DNA of 5,319 nucleotides from an uncultured Oscillibacter sp. (lineage in GTDB: Bacteria; Bacillota; Clostridia; Oscillospirales; Oscillospiraceae). Location: positions 1-5,319 of the forward strand of contig CAMMCS010000139.1 of the NCBI GenBank assembly GCA_946494635.1, in the 5' to 3' direction. A program made the translations under genes and the position numbers. The notes under the pieces are model-generated. The model saw only the letters and a list, made by a program, of their open reading frames with translations, was not told the DNA's origin and made no database searches. Shown piece after piece: positions 1-5,319 of the stretch (the stretch's first letter is position 1; each line of letters begins with the position of its first letter).

Positions 1-1366
1 GGCCGTGGGCGGACTTGGAGGTGTTGATCTCCACGATGTCGCCGTTGTGGAGCACACAGTCAAAGCCTACCATCCGGCCGTTGACCTTGGCCCCCACCAT
101 GGTATTGCCGATGGCGGAGTGGATGGAATAGGCAAAGTCAATGGGAGTAGCGCCGGCGGGGAGGTTGATGACGTCTCCCCGGGGGGTGAACACGAACACC
201 TCGTCGGCGAACATGTCGATCTTCAGACTGTGGATAAAGTCCTCGGCGTCGGCGTCCTCCTGGTTTTCCAGCAGCCGCCGGATCCATTCGTAGGTCTGCT
301 CCCCGCCCTGCTTGTTGATGCCCTGCTTGTACTTCCAGTGGGCCGCCACGCCGTATTCAGCAATGGCATGCATGTCATAGGTGCGGATCTGCACCTCGAA
401 GGGAATGCCCTGGTCGCCGATGACGGTGGTGTGAAGGCTCTGGTACATATTAGGCTTGGGGGTGGCGATATAGTCCTTGAACCGGCCCAGAATGGGCTTG
501 TAGAGGTCATGGATCACGCCCAGCACGTTGTAGCAGTCCGCCACGGTGTCCACCAGTACCCGGAAGGCAAAGAGGTCATAGACCTCCTCCATGCTCTTGT
601 CCTGGGTGTACATCTTGCGGTAAATGCTGTACGGATGCTTCACCCGGCCATAGACCGTGGTGTTCTCAATGCCCATCTCCGTCAGGCGCTGGGTGATCTG
701 CTCCTGGACCGTGGTCATGAAGGCCCCGTGCTCCCGGCTGGCCTCGTCCAGCTTTTTCACGATGTCGTCATAGCCCACCGGATCCAGGTACTTCAGCGAC
801 AGATCCTCCAGCTCCCACTTCACCTTCTGCATGCCCAGGCGGTGGGCGATGGGGGCGTAGATCTCCATGGTCTCAAAGGCCTTTTTCTTCTGCTTCTCCG
901 GCGTCTGATACTCCATGGTGCGCATATTGTGGAGCCGGTCGGCAATCTTGATGAGGATCACCCGGATATCCTTGCTCATGGCCAGGAGCATCTTGCGCAG
1001 ATTCTCCATCTGCTCCTCTTCCATGGTGCTGTATTTCACCCGCGTCAGCTTAGTAACGCCGTCTACAATATCCGCAATGGTGGGACTAAAGCGCTTGGCA
1101 ATGTCATCGTAGGTGCTGTCGGTGTCCTCGATGCAGTCGTGAAGAAGGGCGGCGATAATGGACTCGCTGTCCAGCCGCATCTCCGCCACAATCTGGGCTA
1201 CCTGAAGAGGATGGGTGATATAAGGCGTCCCATCCCGCCGCAGCTGGTGCCCATGGTGCTCCTGGGCATATTCAAAGGCAGAACGTATCTGATTCAGATC
1301 GGCAGAGATATTGTAGCCGCGGATCGTTTTTTCCAGATGTTCATAAAGCTCTTCAACCGTGGCCAT
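1..1366 (-). CDS. rel: Bifunctional (p)ppGpp synthetase/hydrolase, RelA/SpoT family (partial, 3' end beyond the window)
   Basis: This enzyme makes (p)ppGpp from ATP and GTP/GDP and hydrolyses it back, setting the cytoplasmic stringent response. About 455 N-terminal residues are visible. Numbering from the ATG at 1366, the order is: HD hydrolase domain (about 25-195) with metal and catalytic residues H52, H76-D77, E80-D81 and D143; synthetase domain (about 235-345) with D264, the RFKD motif at 295-298, a YQSLHTT loop near 308-314 and E324 of EVQIRT; then the start of a TGS domain from about 389. The RFKD motif marks bifunctional Rel/SpoT proteins rather than synthetase-only RelA, which carries EXDD. 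Both active sites look intact. The remaining TGS, helical and ACT regions lie outside the window. The start is ambiguous: ATG 1372 overlaps the recJ stop as ATGA but sits only 3 nt from the Shine-Dalgarno, whereas ATG 1366 has 9 nt. Family assignment is very secure; the start is less so. Confidence 0.96.
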   Translation of the reverse strand, partial: MATVEELYEHLEKTIRGYNISADLNQIRSAFEYAQEHHGHQLRRDGTPYITHPLQVAQIVAEMRLDSESIIAALLHDCIEDTDSTYDDIAKRFSPTIADIVDGVTKLTRVKYSTMEEEQMENLRKMLLAMSKDIRVILIKIADRLHNMRTMEYQTPEKQKKKAFETMEIYAPIAHRLGMQKVKWELEDLSLKYLDPVGYDDIVKKLDEASREHGAFMTTVQEQITQRLTEMGIENTTVYGRVKHPYSIYRKMYTQDKSMEEVYDLFAFRVLVDTVADCYNVLGVIHDLYKPILGRFKDYIATPKPNMYQSLHTTVIGDQGIPFEVQIRTYDMHAIAEYGVAAHWKYKQGINKQGGEQTYEWIRRLLENQEDADAEDFIHSLKIDMFADEVFVFTPRGDVINLPAGATPIDFAYSIHSAIGNTMVGAKVNGRMVGFDCVLHNGDIVEINTSKSAHG

Positions 1367-1368
1367 CG

Positions 1369-3459
1369 TCATCTGTCTCCTTTCTCTTCTTTTCTCTGGA
1401 TCTGCCGCAGCCGCCCCACATAGGGACACTGCTCCAGATCCGCTCTGCGGCCCGGCTGGAGCCGCAGCACAAGGCGGTCATCCTTGGCCGTCAGGCTGAT
1501 AAGCTCCCGCTCGGCAAATACCTCCAGGCCGAAGGCAGCCCGCAGGAAGCTCTCGCTGCCGTCCAGGGATGTGGCCAGCCGCCGCAGCAGCGGCAGGCGG
1601 TGACAGCACACAGGGCCGTCCCGGCCCAGGCGCTCTATGGCGCGCCACAGGGCAACAAACTGCTCCCGGCCCGGCAGCAGGCGCTGGGCCTCCTTCCCGG
1701 TGACCCGTCCCCCCTGCAGCAGCCGCTCCACCAGCTCCAGGCATTCCCGTTCCCGGCCGCTGGGCTCCACCGATGGGCGCAGATCGATCATCTGGAGCTG
1801 CACGCTGCTGTTGCCGCGAAATTCATTGATCTGTAAATAGAAAGCCGCATCCACCCGGCTGCCTGCCGATACGCCGCACTCCTCCGGTGTGACGGAGAAG
1901 AAAATCGCGTCAAAATGGCAGGTACCCTTGCTCAGGCGCAGCTTCATATGCCGGTTCTGGCCCACGCTCTGGAGGCTCTCCACCTTGGCGCCCATCAGAA
2001 CGAACACCGGGCGATTATTGCCGGCTCCGTAAGGCTCCAGACGGCTGAGTTCTTCTACCTCCTCCAGGGTCACCGCCTCCGGATGGCGCAGCACCACATC
2101 CACCTCCAGGGAGGACACCGGCGCCTCGCCGTTGCAGTAATCCCGCACGCAGCGGTTCATCCGCTGCCGGAAGGCGGGGATATCCTCCTGGCGGATATTG
2201 AAGCCTGCCGCCAGGGCGTGGCCGCCGAAATCCACCAGCAGATCGGAGCAGGACTCCAGAGCGGAAAACAGGTTGAAGCCGCCGTAGCTGCGGCAGGAAC
2301 CCTTTCCCATGCCGTTTTGCAGGTGGATCATAAAGCTGGGGCAGGAGTACTTCTCACTGAGCCGGGAAGCCACGATCCCCACCACTCCCTGATGCCAGAC
2401 CTCACTGGAAAGGACCAGGGCGCTGCGCTCTCCGGCAGGAAGGGTCTCGATCTGATCCACCGCCTGGGCGAAAATCTCCTGCTCCACCGTCTGCCGTTCC
2501 CGGTTGAGGTCGCACAGCTCCCGGGCCATCCGCTCGGCCTGGGCGCTGTCGTCGGTCAGGAGCAGGTTGGCTGCCAGCTCCGCCTCTCCCATCCGTCCGG
2601 CGGCGTTGATCCGGGGGGCCAGGACAAAGCCGATCTGAATGGAGGTGATCTCCTTGTCCAGAAGTCCCGTCTCCTTCAGCAGGGCCCGCAGGCCCAGAAA
2701 ATCCGCATTGGAAATGGCCTCCAGTCCCCGGCAGACGATGGTACGGTTTTCATCGCTCATACGCATCACGTCAGCCACGGTGCCGATGGCGGCCAAGGTG
2801 CAATAGCGGGCAAAAATAGCGTCCTCTTTCTGGCCGCCCAGGGCCAGCACCAGCTTCAGAGCCACGCCTACCCCGGCCAAATGCTTGAAGGGATAGGGGC
2901 AGTCCGGCCGCCGGGGATCCACCACAGCAGCGGCGTCAGGCAGTGTCTCCTTGCACTCATGGTGGTCGGTGATCACCAGATCCATGCCCAGTTCCCGGGC
3001 AAAACGGGCCTCCTCCACGCCGGTGATGCCGCAGTCCACGGTGATCACCAGGGTGACGCCCCGGTCATGGAGGGTCCGCAGGGCATCGCAGCCCAGGCCA
3101 TAGCCCTCTTCGATCCGGCGGGGGATATAAAACTCACAGTCCGCCCCCCGGCGGCGCAGGTAATCCACCACCAGCACCGTGGCGGTGATGCCGTCCACGT
3201 CGTAATCGCCAAATACCGCGATCTTCTCTCCCCGGCTCAGGGCCCGGCTGATTCGGGAGACCGCCTTGTCCATATCCCGCATCAGCATCGGCGAATAGCT
3301 CAGCTGCCGTTCCCGCTCCAGGATAGGCACGATTTCCTCCGGCGCCGCGGCCCCGCGGGAGGCCAGTACGGCGGAAAGCAGCGCAGGATACCCCGCCGCG
3401 CGCAGCCGGTCCACTGCTTCCGCGTCGTAACTGCCGCCGGTCCATCTGTCATATCGCAA
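1369..3459 (-). CDS. recJ: Single-stranded-DNA-specific 5'-3' exonuclease RecJ
   Basis: RecJ degrades single-stranded DNA 5'-3' in recombinational (RecF pathway), mismatch and base-excision repair in the cytoplasm. From the chosen TTG start the protein has 696 residues. The DHH phosphoesterase core shows DYDVDG (85-90), VDCG (141-144), DHH (165-167), a GTVAD motif ending at D230, and APRINAAGRMG (281-291). The DHHA1 half follows with WHQGVVGIVASRL (355-367) and GGHALAAGF (412-420), then an OB-fold-like DNA-binding region (about 455-560) and a helical C-terminal tail. All metal-binding motifs are present, so it should be active. It is shorter than Bacillus subtilis RecJ (about 786 aa), with the difference in the C-terminal region. 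TTG 3459 is chosen because AAAGGAGG lies 8 nt upstream and the resulting N-terminus (MRYDRW..YD) resembles other clostridial RecJ proteins; a GTG at 3501 has no good ribosome site. It is the first gene of the recJ-rel operon, and its stop touches the rel start. Confidence 0.96.
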   Translation of the reverse strand: MRYDRWTGGSYDAEAVDRLRAAGYPALLSAVLASRGAAAPEEIVPILERERQLSYSPMLMRDMDKAVSRISRALSRGEKIAVFGDYDVDGITATVLVVDYLRRRGADCEFYIPRRIEEGYGLGCDALRTLHDRGVTLVITVDCGITGVEEARFARELGMDLVITDHHECKETLPDAAAVVDPRRPDCPYPFKHLAGVGVALKLVLALGGQKEDAIFARYCTLAAIGTVADVMRMSDENRTIVCRGLEAISNADFLGLRALLKETGLLDKEITSIQIGFVLAPRINAAGRMGEAELAANLLLTDDSAQAERMARELCDLNRERQTVEQEIFAQAVDQIETLPAGERSALVLSSEVWHQGVVGIVASRLSEKYSCPSFMIHLQNGMGKGSCRSYGGFNLFSALESCSDLLVDFGGHALAAGFNIRQEDIPAFRQRMNRCVRDYCNGEAPVSSLEVDVVLRHPEAVTLEEVEELSRLEPYGAGNNRPVFVLMGAKVESLQSVGQNRHMKLRLSKGTCHFDAIFFSVTPEECGVSAGSRVDAAFYLQINEFRGNSSVQLQMIDLRPSVEPSGRERECLELVERLLQGGRVTGKEAQRLLPGREQFVALWRAIERLGRDGPVCCHRLPLLRRLATSLDGSESFLRAAFGLEVFAERELISLTAKDDRLVLRLQPGRRADLEQCPYVGRLRQIQRKEEKGDR
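1376..1383 (-). promoter_or_regulatory. Ribosome binding site of rel, inside the recJ 3' end
   Basis: Read on the minus strand this is AAAGGAGA, a strong Shine-Dalgarno lying within the last codons of recJ. It is 3 nt from ATG 1372 and 9 nt from ATG 1366, which favours the second ATG. Its position within recJ indicates that the two genes are translationally coupled. Confidence 0.8.
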
Positions 3460-3467
3460 GGGTATCC

Positions 3468-3475
3468 CCTCCTTT
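3468..3475 (-). promoter_or_regulatory. Ribosome binding site deciding the recJ TTG start
   Basis: The minus strand reads AAAGGAGG, a near-perfect match to the 16S rRNA 3' end, 8 nt before TTG 3459. This is the main reason to shorten recJ by 14 codons relative to the upstream in-frame GTG at 3501. Confidence 0.85.
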
Positions 3476-3542
3476 CCCGCCCGGGTGCCGACACAGGCCA
3501 CAGCGCCCCTTAACGGGCATATTACCCCAAAATAACCATATT

Positions 3543-3571
3543 ATTATAGCAAATAAACCCCCGCCCGTAAA
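3543..3571 (-). promoter_or_regulatory. Sigma-A promoter for recJ-rel
   Basis: On the minus strand the -35 is TTTACG (3571-3566; 4 of 6 consensus bases), the spacer is 17 nt, and the -10 is a perfect TATAAT (3548-3543) preceded by TGC, an extended -10. The expected transcript start is near 3536, giving an untranslated leader of about 75 nt before TTG 3459. The assignment is from sequence only. Confidence 0.8.
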
Positions 3572-3622
3572 GGAAAAAATCCCACGTTTTCTGCGCAAAA
3601 CAAGGCCCGCCGGCCCTCCGAT

Positions 3623-3651
3623 TTGACGAAAGAGCAGAAATCTGCTACAAT
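3623..3651 (+). promoter_or_regulatory. Sigma-A promoter for the SLH-domain gene
   Basis: The -35 is TTGACG (3623-3628; 5 of 6), the spacer is exactly 17 nt, and the -10 is TACAAT (3646-3651; 5 of 6) with an upstream TGC extended -10. The expected transcript start is near 3658, about 40 nt before the ATG at 3698. The spacer contains an inverted repeat, AGCAGA-AA-TCTGCT (3633-3646), that overlaps the first base of the -10. It diverges from the recJ promoter about 50 bp away. Confidence 0.82.
3633..3646. repeat. Inverted repeat inside the SLH promoter spacer (possible operator)
   Basis: Perfect 6-bp arms AGCAGA and TCTGCT are separated by AA. They fill the 3' part of the -35/-10 spacer and overlap the start of the -10. 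The placement suits a repressor or other DNA-binding protein, but the arms are short and could occur by chance. Confidence 0.35.
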
Positions 3652-3682
3652 ACCCCCGGTAAAACCGTCAATCCACGAAAGA

Positions 3683-3688
3683 TGAGGT
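3683..3688 (+). promoter_or_regulatory. Ribosome binding site of the SLH-domain gene
   Basis: TGAGGT lies 9 nt before ATG 3698 and fits the GAGGT part of the anti-Shine-Dalgarno complement. It supports the chosen start, which also gives a proper signal peptide. Confidence 0.7.
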
Positions 3689-3697
3689 CCCATTCAA

Positions 3698-4744
3698 ATG
3701 AAAATAAAATTTATATCCCTGGCACTGGCCCTGACGCTGTGCCTGGGCCTGGCCGCCCCCGCCCGGGCTGCGGCAGGCTATTCCGACATTCCCAGCGGGC
3801 ACTGGTCTGAGGCCAGCGTCAACAAAGCCACCGCTCTGGGTCTGTTCCAGGGCGTGGGCAACGGCAAATTCGGCCGGGGCCAGCCCATTACCAAGGCCGC
3901 CTTTGTCACCGCTCTGGTACGGCTGTTTGGCTGGGAGGAGGTCACTCCCGCCAAGGCCAGCTTCACCGACGTAACCGCCAACCGGTGGTTCTATACCGCC
4001 GTGGAGACCGCCCGGGCCAACGGCGCCTTTGCCGCCACCAGCGGCGCCTTCCATCCCACAGACAACATCACCCGGGAGGAGATGGCGGTGATGATCGTGC
4101 GAAGCCTGGGCTACGCCTCCCTGGCCGGCACCGCCAGCAGCTATCCCTGCCCCTTTCCCGATGTGACCACCAACAAGGGTTTCATCACCCTTGCCTATGA
4201 CATGGGTATTGTGGAGGGTGTAAACGGCGGGAAATTTGCCCCCGACGCAACCGCCACCCGGGAGCAGGCAGCCGCCATGCTGGTACGGCTCTACGACCGG
4301 CTCTATGCCAACTCCAGCCGCCTGGCCTCCGCCGGCAGCAACACCAAAATCACCGTGGACACTCCGGCGGCCAACGAGGACGACGAGCTGCCCACCACTC
4401 CCCTGGAGCCCATTGCTGAGCTGTACGCCCAGCTGCGCAAACACAAAAGCAGCGGCACCGACATGAGCCGGGCTGTTCTTTGCCTTACCGGCGGCGGCGT
4501 GCGCACCATTACGTCCAACGGCCGCATCGTGTCCACCGACACCCTGTCGGCCCAGGAGGTGGAGAAAATCCTCTCCGGCAGCGGCGTCCATACCTACTAT
4601 TCCACCCGCTATGAAAGCGCCTACTGCATCTACAAGCCCAACAGCTATCAGTCCGCCACCCTCTGGTACCAGAGCGAGGAAAGCCTGGCGGCAAAGCTGC
4701 AGCTGGCCCGCCTCTTCGGCGTTACCCGGTATACCCTCAGCTGA
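3698..4744 (+). CDS. Secreted protein with three S-layer homology (SLH) domains and an unassigned C-terminal module
   Basis: The 348-aa product is probably exported and held non-covalently on the cell wall, because SLH domains bind secondary cell-wall polymers. Residues 1-24 form a signal peptide: a short basic N-terminus, a Leu/Ala-rich core and an A-R-A cleavage site. Three SLH repeats follow at about 28-77 (YSDI, GHW, ITKAAF), 89-138 (FTDV, NRWFY, ITREEM) and 153-199 (FPDV, ATREQA). A Thr/Pro/acidic linker spans about 205-237. The last 110 residues are a separate module with a Gly-rich strand (LTGGGVRTI) and a tail containing LWYQSEESLAAKLQLAR. That tail resembles the last strand and helix of GH18 domains, but there is no DxxDxDxE catalytic motif and the module is too short for the barrel, so enzymatic activity is not expected. 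SLH1 has ITKAA in place of the usual TRAE-type motif. It is probably transcribed alone from its own promoter, ending at the hairpin at 4791. SLH assignment is secure; the C-terminal role is unknown. Confidence 0.92.
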   Translation: MKIKFISLALALTLCLGLAAPARAAAGYSDIPSGHWSEASVNKATALGLFQGVGNGKFGRGQPITKAAFVTALVRLFGWEEVTPAKASFTDVTANRWFYTAVETARANGAFAATSGAFHPTDNITREEMAVMIVRSLGYASLAGTASSYPCPFPDVTTNKGFITLAYDMGIVEGVNGGKFAPDATATREQAAAMLVRLYDRLYANSSRLASAGSNTKITVDTPAANEDDELPTTPLEPIAELYAQLRKHKSSGTDMSRAVLCLTGGGVRTITSNGRIVSTDTLSAQEVEKILSGSGVHTYYSTRYESAYCIYKPNSYQSATLWYQSEESLAAKLQLARLFGVTRYTLS

Positions 4745-4749
4745 CGCCT

Positions 4750-4765
4750 GTTCCGGCGCCGGAAC
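4750..4765. repeat. 16-bp perfect palindrome just after the SLH gene
   Basis: GTTCCGGCGCCGGAAC is its own reverse complement and begins 5 nt after the SLH stop codon. It has no T-tract, so it is not itself a standard terminator. It may form a small mRNA 3' hairpin or be a protein-binding site. Its function is not known. Confidence 0.6.
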
Positions 4766-4790
4766 GGGAATCTGACACAGTATGGCAAAA

Positions 4791-4830
4791 GGCCCGGAGC
4801 CTCCCCCAGGGAGGTTCCGGGCCTTTTTTT
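4791..4830 (+). terminator. Rho-independent terminator, probably bidirectional
   Basis: Arms 4791-4805 and 4809-4823 form a 15-bp GC-rich stem with one G-T wobble (4799/4815) and a 3-nt loop, followed by seven T residues (4824-4830). It ends the SLH transcript, 46 nt after the stop. Four A residues at 4787-4790 become a short U-tract on the other strand, so it can also terminate the convergent small gene, whose stop codon is at 4840-4842. Confidence 0.93.
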
Positions 4831-4839
4831 CCGATCTGC

Positions 4840-5106
4840 TTAATTGACCTTTACCGGGTCCATCTGATAGATGCTGTTCATGGTTTCCACCACGATCCGC
4901 CCGGTTTCCTTGTCCTTCTTCCAGGACTGAACCAGGCTGGTGCGGATGTACCGGTCACAGGGATCCCCCCGCCGGTCATACCGGCAGTGGAGCAGGACAC
5001 AGCCATCCTCCATTTTCGCCTCGCCGATGCATCCCAGATTCTCTCTGTCCTCCGGGCTTGCCTTGGCCACGCCCTCCTTATCGGTGATCCTGACGATCTG
5101 ATACAT
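4840..5106 (-). CDS. Small hypothetical protein, 88 aa
   Basis: I do not recognise this protein. Starting at ATG 5106 it is a soluble, highly charged 88-residue chain with no signal peptide or membrane segment. It has four cysteines (26, 36, 41, 50) with His40 beside Cys41, not in a standard zinc-finger spacing. Alternating hydrophobic and polar stretches, such as the N-terminal YQIVRI and IVVETMNSIYQM (71-82), suggest a small beta-rich fold. The start is set by GGGAGG 7 nt upstream; longer in-frame readings reach back into the promoter (-10 at 5182-5177) and can be excluded. It has its own perfect-consensus promoter and ends at a shared convergent terminator, which argues for a real, well-expressed single gene. 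A regulatory or stress role is possible but not shown by the sequence. Confidence 0.78.
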   Translation of the reverse strand: MYQIVRITDKEGVAKASPEDRENLGCIGEAKMEDGCVLLHCRYDRRGDPCDRYIRTSLVQSWKKDKETGRIVVETMNSIYQMDPVKVN

Positions 5107-5113
5107 ACTGCAG

Positions 5114-5119
5114 CCTCCC
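5114..5119 (-). promoter_or_regulatory. Ribosome binding site of the 88-aa gene
   Basis: The minus strand reads GGGAGG (within GAAGGGAGG), ending 7 nt before ATG 5106. It fixes this start against longer in-frame alternatives at 5178 and 5205 that fall in or upstream of the -10. Confidence 0.8.
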
Positions 5120-5170
5120 TTCTTCCCCGGCAGCCTGCCACAGCGCCGCGGCCCTCCGGTTTCTCTGTTT

Positions 5171-5191
5171 TTCCACATTATATGCGTGGAA
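5171..5191. promoter_or_regulatory. Operator-like dyad over the -10 of the 88-aa gene promoter
   Basis: TTCCAC and GTGGAA form perfect 6-bp arms around a 9-nt centre that contains the -10 hexamer. A further TCCAC copy at 5206-5210 lies directly upstream of the -35. Half-sites on both sides of a consensus promoter suggest control by a dimeric repressor; this is inference from symmetry and position. Confidence 0.45.
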
Positions 5192-5205
5192 TTTCTGTTT
5201 GTCAA
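5177..5205 (-). promoter_or_regulatory. Perfect-consensus sigma-A promoter for the 88-aa gene
   Basis: On the minus strand the -35 is TTGACA (5205-5200), the spacer is 17 nt, and the -10 is TATAAT (5182-5177), so all 12 hexamer positions match consensus. The transcript should start near 5170, leaving a leader of about 64 nt before ATG 5106. Confidence 0.9.
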
Positions 5206-5220
5206 TCCACCGCAAAAGTC

Positions 5221-5319
5221 GGTGGGGGGCGGGCGGGGGGGGCGGGGGGGGGGGCCGCGGCCGGGGGGGGGGGAAAAAGGAGAGATGGGGGGGGGAGGGA
5301 GTGGTGGTGGGGGGAGGGG
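5221..5319. other. G-homopolymer-rich contig end, probable sequencing or assembly artefact
   Basis: From about 5221 to the end the plus strand is nearly all G, with scattered A, T and C and runs of up to about ten G. Composition changes abruptly right after an ordinary promoter region. Such tails are typical of two-colour short-read dark-cycle errors built into a contig tip. I see no gene here and would not interpret the bases. Confidence 0.75.

Noticed and set aside
5..1423. A 472-codon open frame on the plus strand opposite rel
   Set aside because: It is antisense to a gene with clear Rel motifs, is rich in His, Gly and Val as expected of a high-GC shadow frame, and shows no recognisable domain.
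3460..3501. A longer recJ starting at GTG 3501
   Set aside because: It has no convincing ribosome site, and the extra 14 residues do not resemble RecJ N-termini, while TTG 3459 has AAAGGAGG at good spacing.
1915..3513. A 532-codon open frame on the plus strand opposite recJ
   Set aside because: It lies antisense to well-conserved RecJ motifs and its composition (His, Gln, Gly-rich) is that of a mirror frame.
3734..3745. Lipoprotein signal in the SLH protein (Cys15 after Leu-Thr-Leu)
   Set aside because: The residue before the Cys is Leu rather than Gly, Ala or Ser, so it is not a lipobox. A standard signal peptidase I site (A-R-A) follows at residue 24.
3668..4591. A 307-codon Gly-rich open frame on the minus strand opposite the SLH gene
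   Set aside because: It is a shadow of the SLH coding sequence. The plus strand has the promoter, ribosome site, signal peptide and SLH repeats.
5107..5205. A 121-aa version of the small protein starting at 5205
   Set aside because: That start lies in the -35 hexamer, upstream of the predicted transcript start, and an in-frame ATG at 5178 lies in the -10.
5221..5319. G-rich end as a G-quadruplex or switch-like repeat
   Set aside because: The runs have no regular spacing and composition changes abruptly at the contig tip, which fits a sequencing artefact better.

Overview
The window looks like the end of a high-GC contig from a Gram-positive member of the Clostridia. The best fit is an Oscillospiraceae-type gut bacterium, with moderate certainty. 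This rests on AGGAGG-type ribosome binding sites, extended -10 promoters, a Firmicutes-style recJ-rel gene pair, a bifunctional (RFKD-type) Rel protein, and a secreted protein with three S-layer homology (SLH) domains. No ribosomal RNA or other taxonomic marker is present, so the placement is inferred.

Layout: (1) 1-3459, minus strand: an operon with recJ (single-strand-specific 5'-3' exonuclease, 696 aa from a TTG start) followed with no gap by a RelA/SpoT homologue. The left edge of the window cuts the homologue off inside its TGS domain. (2) About 3460-3697: a divergent promoter region. One promoter drives recJ-rel to the left and another drives the SLH gene to the right. Both have a good -35, a 17-nt spacer and an extended -10. 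(3) 3698-4744, plus strand: a secreted SLH-domain protein with a C-terminal module of about 110 residues that may be a remnant of a glycoside hydrolase family 18 domain. (4) 4745-4839: a 16-bp perfect palindrome and a strong rho-independent terminator between two convergent genes. (5) 4840-5106, minus strand: a small unrecognised 88-aa protein behind a perfect-consensus sigma-A promoter that has an operator-like dyad over its -10. (6) About 5221-5319: an almost pure G tract that is most likely a read or assembly artefact.

How the genes work together: recJ and rel are translationally linked and share a promoter. This joins a DNA repair nuclease to the enzyme that makes and degrades (p)ppGpp, and the gene order is an old Firmicutes one from which apt is missing here. 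The SLH protein and the small protein are separate single-gene units meeting tail to tail at a shared terminator. I see no mobile element, CRISPR array, tRNA or rRNA, and no convincing novel multi-gene system. The points most worth following up are the SLH protein's C-terminal module, the small protein with its apparently regulated promoter, and the missing apt.
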